NCBI GenBank assembly: GCA_021740915.1
Contig: JAIOYW010000012.1
Span: forward strand, 1-64,000
Length of the DNA: 64,000 nucleotides
Origin: Ignavibacteriales bacterium
GTDB taxonomy: Bacteria; Bacteroidota; Ignavibacteria; Ignavibacteriales; Melioribacteraceae
Direction: 5' to 3'
This document shows positions 28,622 to 37,900 of this stretch, in pieces. The notes below the pieces were generated by a model. The model searched no databases, was not told where the DNA came from, and was given only the letters and a program-made list of their open reading frames with translations. How positions within the stretch are numbered: position 1 is the first letter of the stretch; every line of letters starts with the position of its first letter. Both the position numbers and the translations under genes were made by a program.

Positions 28622-30352
28622 ATGAAAAGTTTGTACTCTTATATTTTGACAAACATATTCTTGATAGTCATTATATCATGCAGTCCCGCTGAGAAATCCA
28701 AAGGCGGCGATTTTGCAGATATGATTATAACAAATGGAAAAATCTATACTGCTGACGATCAATTCTCAATTGCCGAAGCTATTGCAATTAAAGCCGATTC
28801 AATATTATATATCGGAGCCGCAGATTCAGTAAAAAAATTCACCGGAAGCAGCACCAAAGTTATTGATCTGAATGGAAATATTGCTGTTCCTGGTCTTATC
28901 GACAGCCATCTGCATTTTTTCGGTTATGGATTAGCAAAACAAAGACTCGACCTCACAAAAACAAAAAGCTGGGATGAAATAACCTATCTCGTTGCAGCGG
29001 CAGCGGCAAAACGAAAACCTGGTGAATGGATAATCGGGAGAGGATGGCATCAGGAAAAATGGCACTCCGCTCTGCCTGAATCCTTTGAGGGTTATCCCAC
29101 AAACCGGCTTCTGAGTGATGCATCGCCAAATAATCCCGTGATATTGACTCATGCCAGCGGACATGCAATAATTGCGAATAAAAAAGCTATTTATTTGGCA
29201 AAACTTGGAGACAGCGTTACTGTTCCCGAAGGCGGAAGGATAATCTGTGACAGTACCGGAGCAATGACGGGAGTATTCGAGGAAGAAGCGGAAATGCTCA
29301 TTTTTAAAGCCTATGAAGAGTATTTATTAAACCTGGATCCTGAAACCCGGAAAAGTGCAGATGTCAAAACAATTATGCTCGCTGATTCCCTTCTTGTTTC
29401 AATGGGACTGACTACCGTCCACGATGCAGGCGCCGGTCTAAAGACAATTGATCTACTTAAAGAACTTCACGGATTCGGCAGATTAAATATCAGGCAGTAT
29501 ATTATGCTTGGGGAAGAGAACAATTTGATTATACCGGAATTGAAGAAATATTATATGGTGGGCGCCTATGACGATCATCTTACTGTCAGGGCAATAAAAA
29601 GATATATGGATGGAGCGCTCGGATCGAGGGGCGCATTAATGTTTGAAGAATACAACGATCTGCCGGGACATTCCGGGCTGAGAGCAATCCCTGCCGACAG
29701 CCTGAGGGAAATTGCTGATGCCGCAGCAAAAAATGGTTACCAGATATGTATTCATGCAATTGGCGATCGTGGTAATTCAGAAACAATCGACTTGTACCAA
29801 TCAGTATTCAATCTTTATGGAAAAGAAAAAGATTACAGATGGCGGATTGAACACGCACAGCATCTTTCCCGGGAAGATATTCCGCGAATTTTTGAAAACA
29901 GGATAATCGCCTCGATGCAGACAATTCATGCCCCGTCTGATGCGCCATTTGTGATCAAACGGCTGGGAGATCGCCGGGCATCTTCCGGCGCTTATGTTTG
30001 GAGGGACCTGATAAAAAACGGTGTCCTTATTTGTAATGGAACAGATGCACCTGTTGAGAGTCCCGACCCGATCCGGAATTTTTATGCGGCAGTCACCAGG
30101 AAGCATCCTGATGGAGGAAAGGCATTCTTTCCCGCACAAAAAATGACACGTGAAGAGGCTCTTTTGAGTTACACCAAAAACGGGGCTTATGCAGGTTTTG
30201 AAGAAAACATCAAGGGCTCACTCGAAACCGGCAAATTAGCAGATATAACGATACTGTCGAAAGATATTATGTCCGTCCCCGATGAGGATATTTTATCTGC
30301 GGAAGTAGTCTATACAATTATCGGAGGCAGGATAGTATATAAAAAGAAATAA
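28622..30352 (+). CDS. YtcJ-like amidohydrolase, predicted lipoprotein
   Basis: 576 residues. An N-terminal lipobox (IVIISC) suggests a lipid-anchored extracytoplasmic enzyme. The amidohydrolase_3 pattern follows: VPGLIDSHLHFFGYG (HxH metal ligands), LTHASGHA, MDGALGSRGA, ICIHAIGDRGN, WRIEHAQHL and NGTDAPVESPDP (metal Asp). Family members hydrolyse amides, carbamates or N-formyl groups; the substrate is unknown. It is coupled to the PaaG-like gene upstream and converges with the metallo-beta-lactamase-like gene, with one base between the two stops. Confidence 0.85.
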   Translation: MKSLYSYILTNIFLIVIISCSPAEKSKGGDFADMIITNGKIYTADDQFSIAEAIAIKADSILYIGAADSVKKFTGSSTKVIDLNGNIAVPGLIDSHLHFFGYGLAKQRLDLTKTKSWDEITYLVAAAAAKRKPGEWIIGRGWHQEKWHSALPESFEGYPTNRLLSDASPNNPVILTHASGHAIIANKKAIYLAKLGDSVTVPEGGRIICDSTGAMTGVFEEEAEMLIFKAYEEYLLNLDPETRKSADVKTIMLADSLLVSMGLTTVHDAGAGLKTIDLLKELHGFGRLNIRQYIMLGEENNLIIPELKKYYMVGAYDDHLTVRAIKRYMDGALGSRGALMFEEYNDLPGHSGLRAIPADSLREIADAAAKNGYQICIHAIGDRGNSETIDLYQSVFNLYGKEKDYRWRIEHAQHLSREDIPRIFENRIIASMQTIHAPSDAPFVIKRLGDRRASSGAYVWRDLIKNGVLICNGTDAPVESPDPIRNFYAAVTRKHPDGGKAFFPAQKMTREEALLSYTKNGAYAGFEENIKGSLETGKLADITILSKDIMSVPDEDILSAEVVYTIIGGRIVYKKK

Positions 30353-30353
30353 A

Positions 30354-31196
30354 TCAGGGATATTCAAGACGCATCCCGGAGCCCGATTCTTTAACCTTAA
30401 CAACAGTTGAAAGTGCGATTTTTGCTCTGAGGTCTGTATTATGTCCGGGGTGGGTTTCAATAGGTCTAATTTCTTTTATACGCCTCATAGTCTGTATCAG
30501 TTTATCCTCACCCGGCTTTGAGAGGTTAAAACCCCCGACAATATCATAAATGCGGTCTTCCCCAGTCACTGATTTAGCTGTCTCAATAATATTGCAGATA
30601 CCCGAATATGCGCTGCCGGTCATAATCACTAATCCTTTTGAACCCGCATAAACAAGTGCGCTGTCATCTCTCGAATAGTGATCAGCAAGATTTCCCATGT
30701 TATCCTCAATGACTGCAGGCGGCTCAAAATTATATATCCTTTGAATTTCACCCAGAAAAAAAATGTGGTCGGATATTCTTACAGGTTTATCGCTGAGTTC
30801 AGGCACAAAATGTTTTTGGATTTTATCGATGGTAAAAATATTGCCGTAATCAGGAAAGCCATCACGCTTTTTGGACTCAAAAAACTTTGTATGGGCATGA
30901 AGAACAGGACGCTTATAATTTATGTCTTCGATCAGCCCTTCTGTATAAAATTTCAGAAGGTGACTCATACCCCAGCAATGTTCAGGATAACCGCCGGTGA
31001 ACACAATGTGGTCGAGATCGTAGAGATTGATCTTCAGTTTTTCAGCATTTCTCATAAATAAATCCGAATACCCTGTATCCATGAGAATATTTTGCCCATC
31101 CGCCTGAATATGAAAAGAAACAGCAGGTTCAGCACCAAAAAAACGGCCTGTCAGGGTAGAGTTATCAACAAGTATATTTAAAGTCATTCCTGACAT
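30354..31196 (-). CDS. Metallo-beta-lactamase-fold protein with degenerate metal site
   Basis: About 280 residues; I prefer the ATG at 31196, one base after the upstream gene's stop, over a TTG at 31205. The fold resembles the family labelled dihydropterin-aminobenzene-5'-phosphate synthase-like (ILMDTGYSDLF, GLVIMTGSAYSGICNII, IVGGFNLSKPGEDK). The metal-binding residues are altered throughout: the HxHxDH segment reads GGYPEH, the later TGC-H position has Tyr (GSAYSG), and GGFHL has become GGFNL. Only the last His of the first motif and a C-terminal HPGH remain. It may therefore bind a different ligand or be a non-catalytic sensor. It is last in the Cache-Kef-Ntn-MBL run. Confidence 0.75.
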   Translation of the reverse strand: MSGMTLNILVDNSTLTGRFFGAEPAVSFHIQADGQNILMDTGYSDLFMRNAEKLKINLYDLDHIVFTGGYPEHCWGMSHLLKFYTEGLIEDINYKRPVLHAHTKFFESKKRDGFPDYGNIFTIDKIQKHFVPELSDKPVRISDHIFFLGEIQRIYNFEPPAVIEDNMGNLADHYSRDDSALVYAGSKGLVIMTGSAYSGICNIIETAKSVTGEDRIYDIVGGFNLSKPGEDKLIQTMRRIKEIRPIETHPGHNTDLRAKIALSTVVKVKESGSGMRLEYP

Positions 31197-31197
31197 A

Positions 31198-32418
31198 TTA
31201 ATCAAATAATTTTAATCTGAAATCAGTATAAATTCTTTCACCAAGAAATGAATCCATTTCTTTACAAAATTTTTCCAGGTCTTTTTTGTCAGGATTTCCG
31301 TTGGTCCTTTTAGAAAAATCATCAGTCATAGAAAATATTTCCTGTTCGGTTCGCAAGACCTTATCAAGTATTCCAACCTGTCCGGAATTTAATAATGCCG
31401 GAAGATATAAATATTTCCAGCCGGATCCGCGGGTAACAGGAAACAACTGTTCTTTAAGCTCAAGAGAAATTTTGCATATTGGGGCATTTCCATCATCCGC
31501 CGCGGAAATTGCCGCAGGCATTATGCCCCAGGGATTAAAAAGCACTGGCACAGCCGGAGCACATAACGGATATCCTGCTATTGTCCAGAGCATGAGCGCC
31601 GATATGTCTTCGATCCCGGCAACACCTCTGATCACGGAAACTGAAGCAGAGGAATTCCGGGGAATAAAATCCTCGAATGCAACAAACCCGCTTCCGGTTT
31701 CTTCAGTATTAATTGTCCTCAGATCAGTTTTTGTGAGTGAGTGTTTCAGCGACCTGCTGACATTTTCCAATAAAAATTGCGGATCAAGCGTTTTTGATTC
31801 GGCAGCCGGTCTTATTATTTCCTCTGCCTGGTCAAATCTTATATATCCATAACCAAGCTGGGTATCACGTGAAAAGGAGTAATTGGTGCGGATCAGATAT
31901 CCAGCCGGTGCAACTGACTTATCGTTAACATCATATTTGGTAAATTCGTATTGCCCGGTTTCATAGTACGCCGCGCCGCCCTGCGCGTCTATCACCCCAA
32001 AATTAGCTTCCACGCCCAACGGTTTTTGCAGATTTTCAAGTAATTCCTCAAAATCCGAGAGTGTTTTGCATTTACTGAGAGCGATCCGCATCAACACCCC
32101 TTCCTGGTCTTTGAGCTTATTCGTATCGCCAATATTAAGATTGTAGGAAGCCGAGTTCATAATTGCAAACCCGAAATTATTCACCCCTGCCCAAATTTCT
32201 CTTCCGGCAGTATCAACTGAATTTACAATTCCAAATATCCTGAACTCTCCAAGATCAATAAACACAACTCTGTTCTGAGAAGCATCAGTGTCCCGATGTT
32301 TTAACAGCAGCGGTCTTCCGTCAATTGTGCAGGCACCGGATATAACAGCAGTTGTGCAGGCAGAATACTCCGAAAAACCCGCAGTAATAAGAATGATAAA
32401 AAGTATTTTCTTAATCAT
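31198..32418 (-). CDS. Secreted Ntn hydrolase (C45/choloylglycine hydrolase-like)
   Basis: About 406 residues from the ATG at 32418; the signal peptide MIKKILFIILITAGFSEYSA places the start. Longer in-frame starts would overlap the antiporter gene. Cleavage would expose Cys as residue 1 in A|CTTAVISGACTIDGRPLLLKHRDTD, the autocatalytic N-terminal nucleophile pattern of C45 acyltransferases and penicillin/bile-acid acylases; WAGVNNFGFAIMNS and TNYSF blocks also fit. Likely activity: hydrolysis of a small N-acyl or amide substrate in the periplasm. The start lies 13 bases after the antiporter stop. Confidence 0.78.
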   Translation of the reverse strand: MIKKILFIILITAGFSEYSACTTAVISGACTIDGRPLLLKHRDTDASQNRVVFIDLGEFRIFGIVNSVDTAGREIWAGVNNFGFAIMNSASYNLNIGDTNKLKDQEGVLMRIALSKCKTLSDFEELLENLQKPLGVEANFGVIDAQGGAAYYETGQYEFTKYDVNDKSVAPAGYLIRTNYSFSRDTQLGYGYIRFDQAEEIIRPAAESKTLDPQFLLENVSRSLKHSLTKTDLRTINTEETGSGFVAFEDFIPRNSSASVSVIRGVAGIEDISALMLWTIAGYPLCAPAVPVLFNPWGIMPAAISAADDGNAPICKISLELKEQLFPVTRGSGWKYLYLPALLNSGQVGILDKVLRTEQEIFSMTDDFSKRTNGNPDKKDLEKFCKEMDSFLGERIYTDFRLKLFD

Positions 32419-32431
32419 AAAATTCCTGAAT

Positions 32432-34429
32432 TCAATTTGTGTCCCCGTAAATGACTGAACTCTCGAGAAGTTTTTTGGCTTCAATAACGCAACTCCGTTC
32501 ACCAGAAATGATAACCTGATCCAATTCCATAAGAATAGTTGCACCTCCAGGATTACCTATAATCTGGTCGCCCCTTCTCAGCGCAATGATATTTATGCCG
32601 GTTTTATTTCGGAAATCAATTTCTGCAAGAGTCTTACCGTGAAGATAACTTTTTTTGGGAACTTCAAGGTTGATTATTTTAATATCATTTGCCGGAAGCA
32701 CTAAAGAAATATCGTTTGTTTGAATGTGTTTAAACGAGCGGAACATTTTATACTCATCTGCTCTGATTTCTTCAATAAGCCTGTCAATCCTGTTTTGGGG
32801 CACAGAGTAGTTTTCAAGCACACGGGCAAATATTTCAATTGAAGTCTCAAATTCCTCCGGAATAACTTCATCAGCTCCTATCGATTTAAGGAAATTGACC
32901 TCTTTGAGGTACCGTGTACGAACAATCAGATGAATTCCACTGTTTAATTCTTTCACAGTATGGACAATTCCCGACTGATCAGCAGGATTGTTTATGGCTA
33001 TTACGAGAATTCTCGCATCCCGGATCCCTGCATGCAAAAGAATTTCCCTGCTCGATGCATCTCCGTAAAAAATCGGCTGTCCGTTTTTCTTTTCGCGAAG
33101 AACCGTATCCGGATTCATCTCGATCACTATATAAGGAATTCCGCTGAGACCGGCGGCTCTGGCAAGGTTCTTCCCATTCACTCCGAATCCGACAATAATA
33201 AGATGGTTTGTTATTCCCCCGGACTGCGGAGTTTCATAATTCCGGGCTGGACTAAATCTCCTGAAAAAGCGCAACCCGGTAATTCTTTCAGCAACCGGCA
33301 GCGCAGCAGAATTCAAAAACGGCGTCAAGGCCATTGTTATTATTGAAATTGAAAGGAAAAGTTGAAGTTCAGAATCTGAGAGCAGCCCGTATTGCTGACC
33401 ACTATTTGCAAGAACAAAAGAAAATTCGCCTACCTGTGCAAGAATAAAACCTGTTGCAAGTGAAATCCTCAGGTCAGATCCCGAAGCAAATCCGGCTCCA
33501 ACTGATGTTATTACTTTGAAAATAATTATTGCGATAACAAGTAAGGCTACCAAGACAAAATTGTTCAATAGAAATGAAACATTTAGCAGCATCCCTACTG
33601 ATACAAAGAAAAAACTTGTAAACAGATCGCGGAATGGGAGGATATTACTGAGAGCCTGGTGGCTGTACTCTGATTCAGATATGATCAATCCCGAAATAAA
33701 TGCTCCGAGTGCAAGCGAAAGTCCGGTAAGTGATGCAAGCCAAACCACACCGAAGCACACGACAAATATTGTGAGCAAAAACAGTTCTCTGCTTTTGGTG
33801 CGTGCTGCCTGAAAAAGCAGCCAGGGAATTACATACTTTGCAAGCACCAGTATCACGACAATAAAAACAACCGCCTTTAACAGTATCCCGTAACCAAATT
33901 CTCCATCCTGACCAGCTCCGGCAAGAATTGGCACAAGAAACATCATCGGGACAACAATGATATCCTGAAATATTAGTATTGAGAGTGATATTTTACCATA
34001 AGCGGTTTGAAGTTCGCCTCTCTGATCGAGCAATTTAATTATAATTGCAGTGCTGCTTAAAGTTATTAAAAAGCCAAAAAAAATCGACTGATTTAATCCG
34101 AATCCTGAAAAATAGAAAACAAACGCAGCAAGAAAAGTTGTGAGAATTGCCTGAACTGAACCGCCCCCGAAAACGGATCGCTTTAGTTTAATAATCTCTT
34201 TCAGCGAAAATTCTATGCCTATCGTAAAAAGCAGAAGAAGTACACCAATCTCAGCTAAAACTTCAACTTCTGTTACAGATTTCACCAATCCGGAGGCATA
34301 TGGACCTGCAAGTGAGCCGGTAATAAGAAAGCCAATCAGGGAGGGCAGTTTAAGCCTGTGAAAAATAAAGATCACAAACAGGGACAGCGCAAAAATAATT
34401 ATAATATCATTCAGGATCGGGTAATGCAT
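32432..34429 (-). CDS. Cation:proton antiporter, KefB/CPA2 family with RCK domains
   Basis: 665 residues: about 12-13 transmembrane helices (PSLIGFLITGSLAGPYA, LLLFTIGIEFSL), then a TrkA-N domain starting at HLIIVGFGVNGKNLARAAG (~415) and a TrkA-C domain near the end (INLEVPKKSYLHGKTLAEIDFRNK). By family it exchanges K+ or Na+ for protons under control of nucleotides bound by the RCK domain. It lies 18 bases downstream of a Cache-domain lipoprotein gene, so the two are probably co-transcribed. Confidence 0.9.
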   Translation of the reverse strand: MHYPILNDIIIIFALSLFVIFIFHRLKLPSLIGFLITGSLAGPYASGLVKSVTEVEVLAEIGVLLLLFTIGIEFSLKEIIKLKRSVFGGGSVQAILTTFLAAFVFYFSGFGLNQSIFFGFLITLSSTAIIIKLLDQRGELQTAYGKISLSILIFQDIIVVPMMFLVPILAGAGQDGEFGYGILLKAVVFIVVILVLAKYVIPWLLFQAARTKSRELFLLTIFVVCFGVVWLASLTGLSLALGAFISGLIISESEYSHQALSNILPFRDLFTSFFFVSVGMLLNVSFLLNNFVLVALLVIAIIIFKVITSVGAGFASGSDLRISLATGFILAQVGEFSFVLANSGQQYGLLSDSELQLFLSISIITMALTPFLNSAALPVAERITGLRFFRRFSPARNYETPQSGGITNHLIIVGFGVNGKNLARAAGLSGIPYIVIEMNPDTVLREKKNGQPIFYGDASSREILLHAGIRDARILVIAINNPADQSGIVHTVKELNSGIHLIVRTRYLKEVNFLKSIGADEVIPEEFETSIEIFARVLENYSVPQNRIDRLIEEIRADEYKMFRSFKHIQTNDISLVLPANDIKIINLEVPKKSYLHGKTLAEIDFRNKTGINIIALRRGDQIIGNPGGATILMELDQVIISGERSCVIEAKKLLESSVIYGDTN

Positions 34430-34447
34430 AATTCTGCTTTGGAATTA

Positions 34448-35461
34448 TCAGAGAAGTCCGGTTTCAATCAGGGCAATTATGTTCCAGTTCACTTCTTTGA
34501 TAGATTCTGAGAAAACTTTGTATTGGCTGCCTTTTATATTCAATTCAGTTTCCTCTCGCCGGTTAATCAGCAAATTTTCTGCCATCGCTTTAATATCAGA
34601 ATTTTTACTCCGAAGAATATTATAATCATCCTTTCTGAATTTTTCGTTTTTGATCGTTTCCACATACTTATGGTCGGTCAACGGGGGCATTGACAGAAGA
34701 GAGACTGAGCTTTCATCTCCTGCAACAAGCACGCCGGCAGCATCAAAAATTATAAACATTGAATTCCCGCTAATGTATCTTTCCAGCACGGTGCTGATAG
34801 TAACATCTATTCCGGGAACCCCAACTAATTCGTTCTCATGATAAACCGGTGCTATCGCCGAAACCATCCATCCCCTCCCGGCGGGATCAACATACGGGTC
34901 ATTTACCCAGACTGCGCTGCGTTCAGGATTATGGATTTCATCTGCAAGATAATAGAAATTGTAATCGGGTATCTCAAGTTTCGGGGCATACTGAGAAAGC
35001 ACATCGAAAAAGGGATAAATCCTGTTATATGAATTTCTGTCATTATAGTAAACCTGTGCAACCTCCGGCAGCCTTTTCATTATATCTTTAAAGACTGAAT
35101 CGAGAGGAGAAGTAAAATAAACAATGCTTCTGATTTTGCTGTCAACAGGGATAATCCCTGAGACGAAAACTGCTGAACCGCCATCATTTTCCGGTTTATA
35201 TAAAACACCACTCTGTGCAACCTTATACTTTTTCGGGTTGTCTGATTTTATGAACAGATTGCTGTTTTCATATAAGTATTTTGTGTATTCGGCGAGTGAG
35301 GCAACTTCAATCCTGATCTTTCTGAAGTCTTCATCGATTTTGGATGCGGTGGCTTTCAGGTTCTGTTTTGTCTTAATGATATTATCATTCGATTCCCGAC
35401 TACAGGATGAAACAAAAAGAACCAGCATAATAAAAAGAATTTTCTTCATCATATTTTTCAT
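34448..35461 (-). CDS. Cache-domain lipoprotein (free-standing sensor)
   Basis: 337 residues: lipobox LFVSSCS, a short coiled-coil, then a double-Cache-like ligand-binding domain (VWVNDPYVDPAGRGWMVSAIAPVYHENELVGVPGIDVTIST in the first lobe; MFIIFDAAGVLVAGDE and WNIIALIETGLL in the second). Unlike chemoreceptors and histidine kinases with Cache domains, it has no transmembrane output module, so it must signal through a partner or act as a binding protein. The neighbouring Kef-type antiporter is one candidate partner (inference from an 18-base spacing). Confidence 0.8.
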   Translation of the reverse strand: MKNMMKKILFIMLVLFVSSCSRESNDNIIKTKQNLKATASKIDEDFRKIRIEVASLAEYTKYLYENSNLFIKSDNPKKYKVAQSGVLYKPENDGGSAVFVSGIIPVDSKIRSIVYFTSPLDSVFKDIMKRLPEVAQVYYNDRNSYNRIYPFFDVLSQYAPKLEIPDYNFYYLADEIHNPERSAVWVNDPYVDPAGRGWMVSAIAPVYHENELVGVPGIDVTISTVLERYISGNSMFIIFDAAGVLVAGDESSVSLLSMPPLTDHKYVETIKNEKFRKDDYNILRSKNSDIKAMAENLLINRREETELNIKGSQYKVFSESIKEVNWNIIALIETGLL

Positions 35462-35678
35462 GCGAATATTTATTCAATTGAAAGATAAAAATTTATTTGG
35501 TTATATTCTTTGAAAAATGATTCTCCTTTTAGTTTTCAGAAGATAAAATCATTATATCGACGCCTTAATTCTATAATTTATAAAAACACAACAACAAATC
35601 TTCATTTAGTTGTTTCTGCTCTGGAAATTTGTAGTCAGAATTTAATAAATTTTAATAATCCCGAAAAAAAGCAGCTGC

Positions 35679-36818
35679 TTAAACCAGTTTGCCGATTATT
35701 TCATCTGCAAGCAGGCAGCCCCGGGGAGTGAGTTTTATCAGATCGCCGTTTATTGTCAGGTATCCCGAATCCTTTAGTTTTATCAGGAATTTCTTTTGTT
35801 CTTCAATGAAATTCCTTCCGGTCAGCTTAGAATATGTGTGGGTATAAAGTCCCCTGCTCCTTAAAGCAAGCATAATATATTCATCTGACATTTGTTCCTT
35901 CTCAATCAACTCGAATCCGGATTCGGGCAAGTCTTTATTCTCAGAGTGCAAATTGTAAAAAGTAAGCGCTGAGTAATTCCATGACCGTCTCGGAAAAACA
36001 AATGAGTGGGCTGATGTGCCAAAACCTATGTAATCGTTGTAATCCCAATACCCCTGATTGTGACGGCACTCGAATCCGGGGACGGCATAATTTGAGATCT
36101 CATACATTGGAAACCCGGCATTTCCTAAAAAATCCATAGTTTCTTCGAACAATCCTGCGTCAATATCTTCTTCCTGCATTTTTACTTTGCCGTCAATTAC
36201 CATTTTATTAAGGATAGTCCCCTTTTCAAGTATCAATGAATAAGCAGAGATGTGCTTAACGGGTAGTTTAACTGCAATTTCGAGATTTTTTCTCCATTTT
36301 GCGGAGTTTTGCCCGGGAAGATTAAAGATTAAGTCGATACTAATATTATCAAAACCTGCCTCCGCGCATTGAAGAACAGTATTTACAGCCTGTTCACTGT
36401 CGTGAATTCTGGTTAGAAATTTCAACTCATCTTTGTCGAATGACTGAATCCCGATACTGATCCTGTTGATTCCTCTTTTCCGGAATTCTATCAGTTTAGA
36501 TTTATCAACTGTACCCGGATTCGTTTCAAGCGTTATTTCCGCTTCTTTATCGAGATCAAAGTGTTTGGTTATTTTATTAATGATAGCGCCAATATATTCT
36601 GGCGACATAAAGGAAGGAGTACCTCCGCCAAAATATATGGACTTTACCTTTCTGCCAAAGAGGGATTTACTTCGTAATTCAATCTCACGTAAAAGATTTT
36701 TATGGTACATTTCTGTGTTTTCATAAGAAATAATCGAATAAAAATCGCAATAAATACATTTATGATCACAGAATGGAATATGGATATATATGCCTAAATC
36801 GGTTCCCAACGGGTTCAA
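35679..36818 (-). CDS. hemW: HemW-like radical SAM heme chaperone
   Basis: 379 residues: GIYIHIPFCDHKCIYCDFYS gives the CX3CX2C cluster motif, followed by YFGGGTPSFM, ISIGIQSFD and a HemN C-terminal domain. The fourth Cys that follows the cluster in true HemN (CXC) is absent (CDF), which favours HemW over coproporphyrinogen dehydrogenase; a true HemN is encoded at 60820-62196. Its start overlaps the upstream AlkD-like gene by 4 bases. The 217-bp gap downstream, before the Cache lipoprotein start, probably holds a promoter. Confidence 0.87.
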   Translation of the reverse strand: MNPLGTDLGIYIHIPFCDHKCIYCDFYSIISYENTEMYHKNLLREIELRSKSLFGRKVKSIYFGGGTPSFMSPEYIGAIINKITKHFDLDKEAEITLETNPGTVDKSKLIEFRKRGINRISIGIQSFDKDELKFLTRIHDSEQAVNTVLQCAEAGFDNISIDLIFNLPGQNSAKWRKNLEIAVKLPVKHISAYSLILEKGTILNKMVIDGKVKMQEEDIDAGLFEETMDFLGNAGFPMYEISNYAVPGFECRHNQGYWDYNDYIGFGTSAHSFVFPRRSWNYSALTFYNLHSENKDLPESGFELIEKEQMSDEYIMLALRSRGLYTHTYSKLTGRNFIEEQKKFLIKLKDSGYLTINGDLIKLTPRGCLLADEIIGKLV

Positions 36819-37900
36819 TTGCCTTCCTCTTTCACCTCAAAACTAAGGGTTTTATAATCATCGCCATTAATAATGATTGTCAGGCTGTGCTCCCCTGGAA
36901 TCACCTGTCTGATCGTCAGATCACGAAAATGATAATTCCCCTCAATACGATAAACTGTTCCGGATTCATAATCCTGCTCCCTGAATTTAAATATTTTTTG
37001 AGATGAGCCGCCCCTTTTACCAGGGAATTTCATTTTGTATTCTATTCTAAGACGGATCGGTTTTTGCAGCCGGAATTCCAAAACGAATGGCAGCCGTTCT
37101 CCGGGAGTCACAATTTTACTCTTAACCGTAAAATCGAAAAATTCTAATTCTGGTCTTTCTGAGACTCCGAACAGGGATAATATCGTTTTATCACCTTTTT
37201 TCAGCATCGTTCTGCATGCATGCTTCAGCGCCTTATCCGTTTTGATATCCTTCCCCAAAAACTGCCGAGTGAATTCCGAAACAATCCCCGGATGATCTTT
37301 TGAAATATCGTTCAGACTGTTAGAAGCGCTTTTTCTTACATAATCAGATCCATCAAAAATCAACTTTGATAACACGGGTAATAATGGCGACGGGTTACGC
37401 TTAAATATCTCAAGATCAAATGACCATGGCAGTCTCGGTCGGAAACCTTCACTTGAAAGCCTTCTTAAGTGCTCATTACTATCTCTGGACCATTCAGTCA
37501 TTTTCGATATCATGAAATCCGGGTATTTGATGATAAATGGTCTGACAGCAAATTCTGAAGTGGAATATTGTGTGAATTCTTCCAGGGCTTCAGCCGAAAC
37601 TTCGGGATATTTTATTCCATAAACCTCGACATAATCAGGAAAAACGAGGGCTCCCAGTCCTTTAAACTTATGAGCTATCGCCCTTAACAGAGCGAGAGCC
37701 TCATTGAATTCGGAGGGGAGAAAGTCATGAAGTCTATTCGTTATATGTCTCATCCTTTGTTTCAGTTCAAGATTATCCCACTCCGCACTGAAAACTTCCC
37801 GGCGGAACAATAAGCCTTCGAACCCCGGGTAAACAATTTTGATCTCAGAGATAAGTTCATCAATGAATTCTTCGTTATATAGATTTTTGAATGGCTCCAT
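36815..37900 (-). CDS. AlkD-like DNA alkylation repair protein (HEAT repeats)
   Basis: 361 residues of alpha-helical HEAT-like repeats with family landmarks: FKGLGALVFPDYVEVYG, STSEFAVRPFIIKYP, WSRDSNEHLRRLSSEGFRPRLPW, and DYVRKSASNSLNDISKDHP. The R-RL-SEG-RPRLPW block is typical of AlkC/AlkD relatives that excise N3- and N7-alkylpurines. The last ~100 residues form a beta-rich extension (PGERLPFVLEF...TIIINGDDYKTLSFEVK) beyond the minimal repair domain. Its start shares one base with the stop of the MOSC gene. Confidence 0.85.
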   Translation of the reverse strand: MEPFKNLYNEEFIDELISEIKIVYPGFEGLLFRREVFSAEWDNLELKQRMRHITNRLHDFLPSEFNEALALLRAIAHKFKGLGALVFPDYVEVYGIKYPEVSAEALEEFTQYSTSEFAVRPFIIKYPDFMISKMTEWSRDSNEHLRRLSSEGFRPRLPWSFDLEIFKRNPSPLLPVLSKLIFDGSDYVRKSASNSLNDISKDHPGIVSEFTRQFLGKDIKTDKALKHACRTMLKKGDKTILSLFGVSERPELEFFDFTVKSKIVTPGERLPFVLEFRLQKPIRLRIEYKMKFPGKRGGSSQKIFKFREQDYESGTVYRIEGNYHFRDLTIRQVIPGEHSLTIIINGDDYKTLSFEVKEEGN

